A stretch of 64,000 bases of DNA from Prosapia bicincta. Taxonomy: Eukaryota > Arthropoda > Insecta > Hemiptera > Cercopidae. Location: the NCBI GenBank assembly GCA_036971475.1, contig JBAIZL010000002.1, positions 14,712,868-14,776,867 of the forward strand, in the 5' to 3' direction. The translations under genes and the position numbers were made by a program. A model generated the notes under the pieces. It made no database searches. It saw only the letters and a program-made list of their open reading frames with translations, and was not told the DNA's origin. Shown here one piece after another: positions 23,690-35,720 of this stretch (the first letter of the stretch is position 1; every line of letters starts with the position of its first letter).

Positions 23690-24640
23690 AATAACTTATA
23701 CAAAGTTTTATGTCATAGACATTAACATTATTTCTGCATAAACCAAAACATTATTTACACATTCAACCTGTGAATAAACAATTATAGATAAACTATTACA
23801 TTATTTATAGTATAATGAAAGCACGTCTAACCCATACCATATTTTACTCCATATATTATAACTTCCATGTGCCATTATATTGTTTATACAATTAAAAATA
23901 CTCCAATACATTATTAAATATTGATCTATAATGTGAAAAATTAATGACGTTTTTCAAACAACAAACTATAAAATACATAAATCTATTATGTTATAGACGC
24001 TTTAAAGCACTCCTTCCTCAACCCATAATGTATATTATACACGTTTTGTGAACAAACCATAACTTGCATAAACAATAATAATATTTACACATTACACCCC
24101 AACATTTATAAACTACATCATAATTTACACTCTACACTTTAATCTGCATAGATCATTACATTATTTCTTCAATAATTTAACATTATATATTAATATAAAA
24201 TAAGCATGCTAATTTGACAACATTATTTACAAATTAAATCATAACCTGATTAACCGTAACATCAAACATGAATCATACAAATAAGAACCATACCAATTCC
24301 ACAGCAACAACTTGTACAATAAGTTCTTATACCATTATTAATAACATAAATAGACAATAGCATTGTTTATTATTCAAACTAAGCAATGCATTTTCCATAT
24401 TATTATTAAAAAAATTAAACCGAAACCTATGTAAAACATAACAATATAAACCACAACACTTTTACTAAAAAAACTATAACATTCATAAACTATACTTTTT
24501 CTACACATTGAACTATGACATGTTTAGACACTAACATTATTTAAAACATGAATTATTACATGTTACAACAATGATGTTCATAAACATTTAAAAGATATAC
24601 ACAATAAACCATAACGCCATAAAGTTTAATGACATTTTCT
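23690..24640. repeat. Cryptic degenerate AT-rich repeat
   Basis: Loose recurrences of words such as AACATTATTTACACA, AACCATAAC and CATAAAC every 25-40 bases suggest an old, highly diverged tandem array. No exact period can be fixed by eye. Confidence 0.4.
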
Positions 24641-24667
24641 AAACGACGCAACGGTACTAAAACGTGG

Positions 24668-24823
24668 AATATATATATATATATATATATATATATCCTC
24701 TTCTTGTTTGTCTGTCTACCCAACTCTCTCCCCATGTTTCTATCTCTTTCTATTTTCCGTCCTTTATTCTCGTATGTAACTCGTATATACAGTGAGAGAG
24801 ATAGAGAAAAAGAGAGAGAGAGA

Positions 24824-24857
<34 letters not shown>

Positions 24858-24858
24858 A
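24668..24858. repeat. (TA)n and (GA)n microsatellites
   Basis: TA at 24668-24696, a T/C-rich spacer, then GA/GAGAGT at about 24790-24858. The 85-residue open frame across it is low complexity. Confidence 0.9.
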
Positions 24859-25054
24859 CAGAAAAAGAGCGAGAGGGAGAAAGTAAGAGACAGTGAAAAA
24901 AGCTAAGACGAGAGAAAAATTCCACTGTTTATATATTTTGTATTATTATGTGCTTAATAACATTAACACGAAAACTGAAAATAAAACAATGCTAATTTAT
25001 AATGAATATACGTAGTTTTGAAACACTTAATTCCTATTTTCTCGACACATAATA

Positions 25055-25068
25055 TAACACACACACGT

Positions 25069-25124
<56 letters not shown>
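25055..25124. repeat. (CA)n-(TA)n microsatellite
   Basis: CA dinucleotides pass into TA. Confidence 0.92.
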
Positions 25125-25494
25125 TTAATGTTTCTATTTGACCTATATTTGGAGACCTTTAACTCTGCACCGGCAATAAAATGTAGGATTGCCAGTTGTC
25201 ACCGCACATGCTGCATTTCGCACGAAGAAGAAACCATTACTGTGAGGTTTCGTGATGGAACACCACTTTGCTTCTACATTATATTGCAATAAAATGCATT
25301 CGTTCTGCTTTAGCCCGAAGCGAAGATTTACAAGAATGAAGACAAAATGCGCAACGTTCTACTGTTTGGAAAACGTAATACATTAGACCAGTGGTTCTAA
25401 AACGTTTTCAACACACAACGTACTTGAGGTAAATTTATATCTAATTCAATTTACACTCGTGCGGATTAGGTAATAGAAATAAAAGATTGCAGGT

Positions 25495-26275
25495 TTGCTA
25501 GTGAATAATATTAATTTCTGCTACGTCGACGTTTCGATTATTAGACCGTTATCATCAAGCACTTCGACCACTTCGATACGAAATCTATGCATAATATTCA
25601 TTCCATTAATTTTATTCCTCTTATCACTGTGTAGGCCTGCACACTCTGTAGCTCCTTCGTTCACAGGCTGTAGATGGACATGATTACCTCCAGAGACATT
25701 TATTCCATTAGCTATTTCTTGTTGTAAAATGGTTATTGGTTTAAAAAATGGGTGATAGGATGCGGGACGTTACGGATGAAGAATACTTCCTTCAGAAAGT
25801 CCTGTTGAAGAAACTGGTCTGGCCCCAGGAGGTCATTTTAGGTCAATTTGACATGTAGGTCAATTTTAGGGACCCATCACTGGCCCTGTATCGGGGCTCT
25901 ATATCGGACTGTATCAGACCCTCAACGTCAGTAAGTGAAGACAATAATGTATGTTTAACCTTACCATATTTGTACAAGTCTCTAAGAAGCCCCACTTGGA
26001 GCTATATGTAGGTCAAAATGTAATAAAGGATGCATTATTATGTACCCTTAATACGTCTCTCGCAGTGGAAGGTCTCTGGAATGCAATGAAAGTCTCTGGA
26101 GATAACCCTGGCAGAGGATGCAGGACTACACAGGCCTGATAGGATCATTTATGTTAATGACTCACATTTAAGCTATACCAAACTGATCGAACTTAAATGC
26201 ATGATGAAGATAACGATCAAGGTATCGAAATGTCGCCGTAACTGAAGAAAATATACTTGACTCCTAAAATCAACA
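25495..26275. mobile_element. Degenerate Penelope-type terminal repeats in inverted pair
   Basis: The region about 25495-25720 is an imperfect reverse complement of about 26060-26275. Shared words include TCTCTGGAG, ACTACACAG/CCTACACAG and TCGAAA(C/T)GTCG. Each arm has a degenerate hammerhead-like core (minus 25532-25558; plus 26204-26230), though the first core base is changed in both. The sequence between them encodes nothing recognisable. The assignment rests on comparison with the 18.3-19.5 kb element and is tentative. Confidence 0.5.
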
Positions 26276-26378
26276 TAGTTTTGTTTTTAAACATTTTAAA
26301 TATCCGCGTCTTGCAGAAAATTAGTCAATACTTTGTTTACATAAAAGGTTAAAGTGATGTTTAATCATAAATAATATT

Positions 26379-26473
26379 CGAGCTGGCTTGTGAGTGAAAG
26401 TTATAATTAAAGAATAAAAATATGTACCATATTTTTATTCTTTAATCATAACTTTCACTCACAAGCCAGCTCG
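26379..26473. repeat. Near-perfect hairpin, 46-bp arms, 3-base loop
   Basis: The arms 26379-26424 and 26428-26473 are reverse complements with one mismatch; the loop is TAC. The right arm begins CATATTTTTATT, which recurs about 40 bases downstream of the hammerhead-like core at 26694, so the hairpin is probably a fold-back of a Penelope-type terminal repeat. Confidence 0.85.
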
Positions 26474-26693
26474 ATTTAAATAATTTTGTTATTATTATGT
26501 TTTACTAGTAATATAGGCTCAGCAAAATTAAATATTTATAATTATCATACGTTATTTAATGTAATTATATTAATAGCTGAGGCTATACATTTGACAATGC
26601 CCAGATCTGATTTTTACTTTTGTTTTTACTTTTTTTAAAATTTATAGGTTATGTTTAATATTTTTTAAAATTAATTTGATTTGTGTACCTTCA

Positions 26694-26723
26694 CTGAGGA
26701 TAACGACAAATTAGTCGTTGAAA
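26694..26723 (+). ncRNA. Hammerhead-like core
   Basis: CTGAGGA, one T, a perfect 6-bp stem (AACGAC with GTCGTT, loop AAATTA), then GAAA and CGCG. It has the same layout as the Penelope terminal repeat at 19395 but an unrelated stem sequence. Function is not shown. Confidence 0.5.
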
Positions 26724-26999
26724 CGCGTATGAAATAAAAAATTTTTATATTTGTGAGTTGTACCATATTTTTATTATTTAATTATGATGTTTATTCAGTT
26801 AATATTTCTATATTGCTCTATGTGATACTGATCAAAGGTCAGGGTCATATTCTTAAGCCTATAAATTTTACATCATTCTTTATAACTTTAAACATAAGCA
26901 GTAGACATTGGAGAAACATTTATGTTGTAAACAAGTACCACAAAAGTTTCCTTGAATTAAAACATTTACTTACTGAGTAAAATTTGAAAACACAATCAT

Positions 27000-28600
27000 A
27001 AATAGTGTTGTGGTATTAATTTGATAATCTACTGCTGACATTGTCTAGATCCTGATTTTGATTATTTCACGTCCAGATAGAATTATGAGTATCTGACCTG
27101 ATTTATTTCTAAACAATTTTGATCCCTAGGCAACCCTGGCAATGTCCCTTGGCTCCCCACGTAGAGTAAACTTTTGGAATTACTGCATTAAAAATGTTAC
27201 TAGAAGAGCCTATTTGCACTTTATGTTACATGAAAAAACATATATTTCTAGAAAACACGGTACTGACGATTTTGGTACATTCGGATATATTATACGATAG
27301 TTGAACAATGAATATGTCTAGCATTAAACTCCGTTTTCTGAGTTCATTTTAACTCCTATGAGAAAAACTTATTTCAAAATGATTTTATTGTCCAGGTGTT
27401 CTTAAGGACGAGTCACGCGTTAATCGACTGTTTAGTGCTGTACAAACACGGCGCTAAACTGTTTAGTGTTTTGGCTGTTAGTGTTGAGTACAAAGTTTCA
27501 CTAATTTACCCAATTCTGACGGGTTTGTTCCACAAAAGAGCCAAAATTGTTCTAAATGTTTTAGGTCTCTCATATAGCTTCTTTTAACCTAGTAGCAATT
27601 CTGATATAACTGTGGACGCTTGGGGTGTAGTTCGAACTGCCGATACGTTCTCAATTACAAATAAAATCTACCCAATTCAATGTCCTATTATCTACAGAAA
27701 CATATCTTATACTCTTTTTGGTTTTATAGTTAAAGCTCTAACAAAATAGTATCTACACATTTCAACAATACATATGTTTGTTTTAAAACAATTTGTAAAC
27801 GAAATTAATATATTGAAGATGACACAAATATTAGCGAAATCATTCACACAGGTTTAATGTTTAAAAGAGTAATTACATAAATGACTATTTGAATTTGAGA
27901 AAAGAATATTTTGCTTTGACATTTGGCTTTGTTCGATTTAATAATGTATTCACACTCGCAAATGAACTGTCTATTTGTCAGTTCATTCAGAACGTTTGGA
28001 GTCCAGTAACACAATAGGCCGCAATCAAGTTGCTCTAACTATTTACTGTACAGGGCAATTTCAAATCGTGTCACGCTTCACAAAATTAGCGAACAGGGGT
28101 TTTTATGCAAAGTGCTTCTACGGGTAAACCTGCATAGACAGCATATATTTTAAATGCTTATTGCAGTTTATCTACGTTGACAAATTATTTAAGGATGATG
28201 ACTTACTCGACTATATTTTAAAATATGCAATAAATATTATTGAGTTGTTGTAACAGCTTTTATAAAATTTTATAAAGTTATAATTGGGATTAAAAATGCA
28301 GCAATGCTTGAATAAATTTCTTTTAAAAACCAACGTTGTAAGTAAACCGACATAGTTAGACTAAATGGCTATCAAGATAGACGTTTCAGATAGACACTTT
28401 ACATCCAGTTTATATTAAATAGGTGACACTTTGTAAGCAATTAGATAAACGTTTCCTGCAACTAGTACCAATGACATACATTGTCAATTCTTTCATTCTA
28501 AGGAATTCAATCTTCATATATCCTTTTTCTCGATGTGGGGAGTAAAGTGAGGGCACTTATTATGAAGCCGGTAGGGGTAGGTCGGCTTTAGCAACGCGAT
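27000..28600. other. AT-rich DNA without recognised gene
   Basis: I see no domain-bearing frame, RNA gene or repeat. The 63-residue frame at 27396-27587 has no supporting context. Confidence 0.4.
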
Positions 28601-28619
28601 AGCTGACAAGTGATTTATA

Positions 28620-28627
28620 TCTCGTAT

Positions 28628-28703
<76 letters not shown>
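28620..28703. repeat. (TA)n microsatellite
   Basis: Nearly pure TA over more than 80 bases. Confidence 0.95.
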
Positions 28704-28708
<5 letters not shown>

Positions 28709-28935
28709 TCCTTACAATATAATGTACTTAAACAAGAATCTTACTTGGTATATTTGCGAATCGAATTTCGAGAGATATCCGTTACGTACTTTCATTCTCG
28801 TGCTTTCTAGAAGTCTAGAAGACTTATAAAGAGTTTGAAAAAGATAGTGAATTCATACATAATTTCTCCATTGTTGACTCACAAATATACCACGCACGAT
28901 TTTTGTTTATATACTTTAAAGTATAATTGATAGAA

Positions 28936-29097
<162 letters not shown>

Positions 29098-29450
29098 CCT
29101 GGCGAAAAACCATTTGTGGTTATCATCGCCAAACTAAATCTAACACGGAACAACGAATATTTTAAATAAAACCAAATAAATTTAAATACAAAAAAAATTC
29201 CAAAACAAAAAACAACAACAATAAATAACAAAAAACAACAATAAATCTATAACAATATTAAATAACAAAATTACAACAAAAAACAATATAACAGTAAATA
29301 AATAATAACAATATGTAAAACAATAATAGGTAACAATTTATCAATAAATAAATCTCAATAACAATAACAAGAACACAAAATAAATTAAATTAAAATAAAT
29401 AAAAGAAACAGAGAATTATATGTATAAAAATATATATATATATTTATGTG
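29098..29450 (-). other. 3' UTR of LINE copy 2
   Basis: Low-complexity DNA like that of copy 1, slightly shorter because of small deletions. It ends in the same conserved block before the poly(A). Confidence 0.7.
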
Positions 29451-32400
29451 TTAAATTTTAAAGAATATTTTCAAGTGGTGCAAGAAAGCGATGACTCGGT
29501 CAATGGCCGAGGCATCGTCCCTTAGCACCACCTTCAAACTCCCTTTTAAATTAAGAAGGTCACGAATATTGCTTACATTAACACAGTCTACTAAAATATG
29601 TTTTATTGTGAAGATATCACTGCAATATTGGCATATTGGTGGATCTTCACGCCTCATCAAATATCCATGAGTTGCAAAAGAGTGGCCAACGCGAAGGCGT
29701 GTAACCACCACTTCCTCCCTACGTTTTGAACGAATTGAAGACCTCCATGGGCGGACGGTATCTTTAATTTCCCTCAGCTTATTCTGAATCACGGTATGCC
29801 ACTCGTCATTCCAAGCAGCGAGCAATAAATGTTTCGCGAAACACACATAATCGGATTACATAACTAGTTGAGTAATAGGCACCAAACTTGTAGCTTTCTT
29901 CGCCGCTTCATCCGCTTTTGTGTTTCCAAGTATTCCGCAATGTCCAGGAACCCAACAGAAAGTTACCCCCACACCCCTCAATTGAAGCCTGTGTACAGCA
30001 CACAAAATGTCCCCAACTAAAGGGTTGTTAGAGAAAACATCCTGAAGAGCCTGAAGAGCACTTTTGGAATCCGAACACAAAAGATAATGCGAAGATCGAG
30101 ATTGAATGACGGTCAAAGCTTTAAAAATAGCAAATAGTTCTGCCGTGAAAACACTGCAAGCTGAGGGCAATCCGTACGTGTAGGTACAACCAGATGCATA
30201 AAACGCACACCCAACGCCATTGTCCAGTTTATATCCATCAGTGAAAATAATTTCACTGTGTTGGTGAGATTTATAAATGGATGAAAATTTGTGGTGGTAG
30301 ACCACAACAGGAGTATCGTGTTTTATATAACTGGACAATGAAAAATCAAAGCGGGGCGTTTTTATTATCCATGGAGGTAGATAGCACATTTGTCGTTCAA
30401 ACATAGTTGGAAGTTGCAACTCAAGGTCATCCAATATTCTTATCGTTCGTATGCCAAATGGAGCGGTCGAACGTTGACGTGTATTGTACACTTGATTTAA
30501 CGTATTATGAAATACTATATCAAATGCCGGGTGGTTGGGTTTGCTTCGAAGAACAGAAACGTAAGATATTTGTAGCATCTGACGTCGTCTAGAAAGGGTA
30601 GGTTCCCCAGCTTCGACAAGAAGACTAGGGATTGGGCTAGTTCTAAATGCACCAGTAGCCAGTCTAAGTCCAGAGTGGTGGATGGTATCAAGAGTTTTCA
30701 GAACTGTAGGTCGTGCAGATGAGTAGACTTGACAACCATAATCTATGCGCGATCTAACGACTGCGCGATAAAATCGAAGCATACTAGTTCTGTCTGCTCC
30801 CCAATTCGTACCACTAAGGACTCTTAACATATACAATTTCTTGCTGCATCTCACCTTCAAATCACGAACATGTGGACTCCATGAGAGTCTTTTATCAAAT
30901 AAAAGACCCAAAAATCGAACACTATCCGTGGTTTGAAGCTGAGCCCCGTCAAGATAAAGGATCGGCTCCTGGTGTTGCCTACGACGACTAAATGCTACAC
31001 ATTGGGTCTTCGAAGCAGAGAATTTGAAACCTGTAGATTTTGACCATTCCTCTAATCTGTATATTGCTAACTGCAAAGATCTTTCCGCAGTTGCCATACT
31101 ACGAGCAGGCACATATATACAAAATTCATCCACAAAAAGGGAACAGTGTACCGGAGATCGTATATTGCTGGTGATACTATTTATTGCAACGGCAAATACC
31201 GTGGCGCTCAGCACGCTGCCCTGCGGTACACCATTCTCCTGTGTATAGCGGTTTGAATACGCGCCTCCAAGTCGAACTCGGAAAGATCTATTAGAAAGAA
31301 AGTTAGCGATGAATGCTAGGATATTCCCTTGTATACCCCATGATTTCAGAGTGTTCAGAATTCCTCTTTTCCATGCCATATCATATGCCTTTTCAAGGTC
31401 AAAGAAAACCGCAACGAGTGTTTGACGCAAGAGAAAGGCATCTTGAATAGCGGATTCTATCAAAAAAAATTGGTCAACTGATGAGCGTCCTAGTCTGAAA
31501 CCACATTGTTCGTTGCTAAGAAGGTTGTTGGTTTCTAGGTACCAGACAAGACGGCGGTTGACCATCTTCTCCAGTAGTTTGCACAAGACGCTTGTAAGTG
31601 ATATAGGCCGGTAACTACTGGGGTTGGTTTTGTCCTTACCTGGCTTCAAAAGAGGAATTATAGTCGATTCTAACCATGCATCGGGGAAAGAGCGCTCCTC
31701 GAATACACGATTGTATACTCGAAGGAGGACAAGTTTCGCCGATGATGGTAAATGTTTTAGCATGGAGTACACAATAGAATCAGGACCTGGTGCAGAATCC
31801 TTCGTTGACGCAAGAGCTGACTCCAATTCCCCTATAGAGAAAGGAGTGTTTAAAGGAGAGTCCCCAGACGACCCAACAGTAAACGGTATTGCTTCTTCCT
31901 TCAGTTTATAAATCTGGAATAATCTATTATAGGCTGTAGTAGCAGAAAAGTTAGAAAATGATTTAACAAGTACATTAGCAATATCATCACGGTTTGAGAT
32001 TATTCTTCCATCCGGTTGCTTCAGCGCAATGGCTGGCAACGGAGGGGAAGTACCACAAACTGATCTTAGTTTCCTCCACACTGTGGAAGACGGAGTTGTT
32101 CGTCTAATTGTGCTAATGTACTGTTCCCAAGAGTTCTTTCTACTCAGCCTAAATATCCTCCGTGCTTTCGCACGGAGTATTTTATATTCCTGAAGGTTTC
32201 CATTCGTTGGGTGTCGTTTAAATTTCCTAAGAGCTCTTCGTCGTAAACGGAGGATTTCTGTGCATTCATCGTTCCACCACGGCACAGGCGGTCGGCGTGG
32301 ATGCGTAGAGGTTTTCGGAATGGTCTTTTCAGCGGCATTTAAAATTGCTTTCGTAATATTTTCTATATTTTCAGCAATGGGTGTCAAATAATCCATGTCA

Positions 32401-33146
32401 AGTGATACAAGGTAATTCGAGTATGAGTCCCAGTTGGCTTTTCGCAAAATCCAACTGGGATTTCGAGCATAACAGGGTTGGGAGTCACATAAACTGATCT
32501 TAATAGGCACATGGTCGCTTCCATACAAATCATTGAGTACCGACCATGTGCATCTAGTAGCTAATTGAGGGCTGCAAATAGATAGGTCAACAGCTGTCCA
32601 TCCACCAGTAGATGCTGCTAAATGGGTAGGCGAACCATCATTTAGCAGACATAAGTCCAGTTCCGTTCTCACACTCTCAACAAGGTCACCTCGAGAGTTC
32701 CTAGTCGGAGATCCCCAAGACGAATGGTGGGCATTAAAATCCCCTACCAATAAGAACGGAGTTGGTAACTGGCTTATTAAATTCACTAAATCACTGTGAT
32801 GCAGGTTTTCTTGTGGTGGCAAGTAGACACAACACACAGTGATTTTATACGGGACAGCTGTTTGAACGGCTACTGCTTGTAAAGGAGTTATTAAGTTTAG
32901 AGAAACAGCATCGATACAGTCACGGGCTAGGATGGCTACGCCACCTCTAGCTCAATCTTCTGTAACGAAGTCCGATCTAAAAGCTGAATACTCCCTTAAA
33001 TGGAAATTATGCGATTCGTGGAGATGTGTCTCCTGTAGACATACAAACATTGGATACACATCTCGCTCGAGTACTTTAAGTTCTTCTATGTGACTCCTAA
33101 CACCGTTGACGTTCCATTGTATCACTGACTTCCTAAGCAAAGACAT
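29451..33146 (-). pseudogene. LINE ORF2 polyprotein, copy 2 (two nonsense codons)
   Basis: One frame of 1231 codons from ATG 33146. Endonuclease words: CLQETHL, GDFNAHHSSWGS and SDHVPI. Reverse transcriptase: SYRPISLTS, GFRLGRSSVDQ, FFDLEKAYDMAW, GVPQGSVLSA, and an active site that reads FVDE instead of FVDD (Glu codon 31125-31127). RNase H: IFTDGYK, FTAELFAIF, CSDSKSAL and WVPGHCGILGNTKADE. A C-terminal CQYC...H...C finger ends the protein. Stops: TGA at 32952-32954, where copy 1 has an Arg CGA codon (a typical CpG transition), and TAA at 29856-29858. Without those stops the chain would be continuous. The FVDE change would be expected to impair polymerase activity. Confidence 0.9.
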
Positions 33147-33149
33147 TTA

Positions 33150-34562
33150 TTAGCTTAGCAAAGGATTTATTTGACACCCATTGGTGCTCTCTCCTTTCTT
33201 GCCTGGGACGTTTTTAGACGTCTCAGGCTTACATTTCTCAGATTCCATATCCACCCGTTCAGGGATGGAATCTGAGGAAGTTTTGGGTTTAGGAGGGGTA
33301 GGTTTTACATTCCCTCCTTTGTTAGCATTTTTCTTAATACCCGGTAACGACGGAGGCGATGTGGTCTGACGTAACACTGGTTTACGTGGTTTTGATTTTT
33401 CCAACGTCTTCTGCACAGAAGGTTTATTACCCGTTGATAATATCTTCTGCACAGAAACACAAGGCTCACTTAGTGATTTACTTCGTGCTCCAATCCCCCC
33501 AGTAGAAGGGACAGGTATACGAGGCAAAACACTATCCGTTGTTGCAGGTTGTACCAAATTCAAAGACGGACCATTTGTGACTAAGCACAAAAGGCGAGAC
33601 ACTTGTTCGGTTAGAGCTTCGATCTTCTTGGACAGCTCAGCACAGTTGGTACAAGACGATTTTGAAGCGGTCAGGGTAGCGGCATAAGTCTTACTGTCTG
33701 TCTTTGGCTGAGTGGATCGATAGAGTTTTTTGGCCTCTGGAAACGATAGCTTGTCTTTCGCCATGATGCCTAGGATAGATTTCTCTTCCTTGAACGTGGG
33801 ACAGTTGTAGAATCGCGCTGGGTGGTCACCACCACAGTTGGCGCATTTCGGAGAATTAACACAATCCTTATCATCATGGCCTTCAACGCTACATATACCG
33901 CATACGTTCTGCTTCGAACACGTAGAGCTGATATGCCCAAATCGCTGGCACTTGAAGCAGCGCCTAGGGTTAGCCACGTATGGTCTCACTGAGAGCCTTT
34001 GGTAACCTGTATGTAAGTATTCGGGTATTTCCGGTTTTCCAAATGTGACAATAAAAGAAGCTGTTGCTACTTTTTCTCCTTTGTCCATTTTCATGATAGG
34101 GACAACGTCCGTAACTGAATGAGAAGACAGTTCGGACTTAATTTCATCAACTGGAAGGTACATTAAATCCCTACATGTGATGACACCCTTTGAGTAATTC
34201 AAGGATCTGTGGGGAGCCACAGATACCATGACCTGGTCAAAGAAGGAGGTCATTTTTGATAGAGAACGAGTTTGTCTGTCGGTGGAAGTCGCAACTAACA
34301 GTGTTCCGTTTCTTAGTTTCTTAATAGAGGCTACTGGGCCTCCAGCACAAGCATTAATAGCCTTGTTAATAAGGAAGGGAGAAACTTTGGAAAGATCTTT
34401 CCCTTCTTCGACACTAGAAACAACTAAATACTTTGCTGATGGCAATGTCTGCGACGTTGCCACCATCAACGTTTTACTCAAATCCTTTTGAATATGATCG
34501 TCAGGAGAATCCTGGCGTGTTCTCTTTAAACTAGTCATATTTGACGGGGTTTTTGAATCCAT
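33150..34562 (-). CDS. LINE ORF1, zinc-knuckle nucleic-acid-binding protein (intact)
   Basis: 470 residues, open throughout, starting MDSKTPSNMTSLKRT. The N-terminal half contains a gag-like RNA-binding region. Three zinc knuckles follow: CFKCQRFGHISSTC, CGICSVEGHDDKDC and CANCGGDHPARFYNC. After them comes a short heptad-like segment (NCAELSKKIEALTEQVSRLL) that could form a coiled coil, and a Pro/Lys/Ser-rich tail. In related I-like elements ORF1 packages element RNA with ORF2. The ORF ends in TAA, a second TAA follows, then the ORF2 ATG, so the two frames are separated by only three bases. It is the only intact LINE frame in the window. Confidence 0.9.
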   Translation of the reverse strand: MDSKTPSNMTSLKRTRQDSPDDHIQKDLSKTLMVATSQTLPSAKYLVVSSVEEGKDLSKVSPFLINKAINACAGGPVASIKKLRNGTLLVATSTDRQTRSLSKMTSFFDQVMVSVAPHRSLNYSKGVITCRDLMYLPVDEIKSELSSHSVTDVVPIMKMDKGEKVATASFIVTFGKPEIPEYLHTGYQRLSVRPYVANPRRCFKCQRFGHISSTCSKQNVCGICSVEGHDDKDCVNSPKCANCGGDHPARFYNCPTFKEEKSILGIMAKDKLSFPEAKKLYRSTQPKTDSKTYAATLTASKSSCTNCAELSKKIEALTEQVSRLLCLVTNGPSLNLVQPATTDSVLPRIPVPSTGGIGARSKSLSEPCVSVQKILSTGNKPSVQKTLEKSKPRKPVLRQTTSPPSLPGIKKNANKGGNVKPTPPKPKTSSDSIPERVDMESEKCKPETSKNVPGKKGESTNGCQINPLLS

Positions 34563-35066
34563 AAATTTTTTAAGCCAGCCATCGTGTCAAGCGTTACGGG
34601 CGAGACTATAGGAACGGGTACACCCTTGGATCACAATAAGATCATTTCCAATCCTCAGAACTCTGAGACCTATAGCTTTTCTCCTTACCTCGACTGGATG
34701 GGCATCAGTCGAGAACTCGTAATACTGTGCACAGGCTCCGACACCCATGCACCGCGGACACTCCCTGACCAAGGACCGAAGCGGCTGGTAGACCAGAAAC
34801 CGCGCTTACGTCTTCGGCAGAGCAAGCTCACATCAGCGTCCCAGACCAGAGTTTGTCACGCTCTGGACTTTTCAGCACTCCCAACGCGCAACAGTTCTGA
34901 CCAGTGAAAATTCCCTAAGTGAAGATGTAAGTGTTGATATGTGTAGATTGTGTTGGTGTGTGTATGTGTGTGTGTATGTTTTTGTGAGTGGTGTAGTGTT
35001 AGGCTAGGGTACCGCGAGGGACGCCAAATCCCTCGTAGGTGCGGCTAGTCCGCACCCCCCTGCGGG
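34563..35066 (-). promoter_or_regulatory. 5' leader of LINE copy 2 with two GC-rich hairpins
   Basis: Nearly identical to the leader of copy 1, including perfect hairpins at 35039-35055 and 35015-35035. Its GC content is clearly above the surroundings, as expected for an internal LINE promoter and structured 5' UTR. Confidence 0.6.
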
Positions 35067-35067
35067 C

Positions 35068-35068
35068 A

Positions 35069-35107
<39 letters not shown>
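35068..35107. repeat. (TA)n remainder and 5'-side target duplication of LINE copy 2
   Basis: TA run with a single G at 35074. The first 17 bases match 29040-29056. One extra C (35067) lies between the duplication and the shared 5' end, perhaps an untemplated base added at integration. Confidence 0.65.
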
Positions 35108-35111
<4 letters not shown>

Positions 35112-35495
35112 TAATAGTTTATCAGGCGGTATTATATAACTATTCATAACCTCTCTCATCCTTCGATGGTGGTTGTGATACTGGTCGATCACCATCTATA
35201 AAAGATTAGACATTACTCATTCCTTTCTTGATAAATAATTGTAGACAAACTCACCAATAGAAACACTACATTTATATTCGCGTTACAATGACTTGTCAAT
35301 GAGTGAGATTATTGCACAGTCAGCGAGATACATCATTGAGAAGACATTTATTTTTGCGTGATAAGAAAATGTCTAAACATTTGTTATCAAACTGGCCAAA
35401 GAATGTTTTCATTTTAAAAACTCGATTTGAAATACGCCACGTGTTATTGTTTTATTGAATTATTTGTATTCAGATTTATTTTTTAAAGTTAAATA

Positions 35496-35500
<5 letters not shown>

Positions 35501-35541
<41 letters not shown>
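35501..35541. repeat. (TA)n microsatellite
   Basis: Pure TA run just left of a family A fragment. Confidence 0.95.
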
Positions 35542-35545
<4 letters not shown>

Positions 35546-35564
35546 TGATCAAAACTATTTATAA

Positions 35565-35720
35565 TAACATCTTAACCAACAATGTTCAATATATAATGTA
35601 ACATAACCTACATGTTAAAGTTGTTTAACAACATAACCTATAAATTAAGATCAGCTGTTGCTTGAAATCATATGTTATCATTTTATTCACTTTGAGGTGA
35701 CTCATTCTCAACCTGATGTA
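35565..35720 (-). repeat. Dispersed repeat family A, partial copy
   Basis: On the minus strand it holds CATATGATTT, CAGCTGATCT and TAGGTTATGTT(A/G) words in family order, truncated on both sides. Confidence 0.5.

Noticed and set aside
34990..35066. HDV-like ribozyme at the LINE 5' end
   Set aside because: I could not form the nested double pseudoknot; only simple hairpins and a closing stem are supported.
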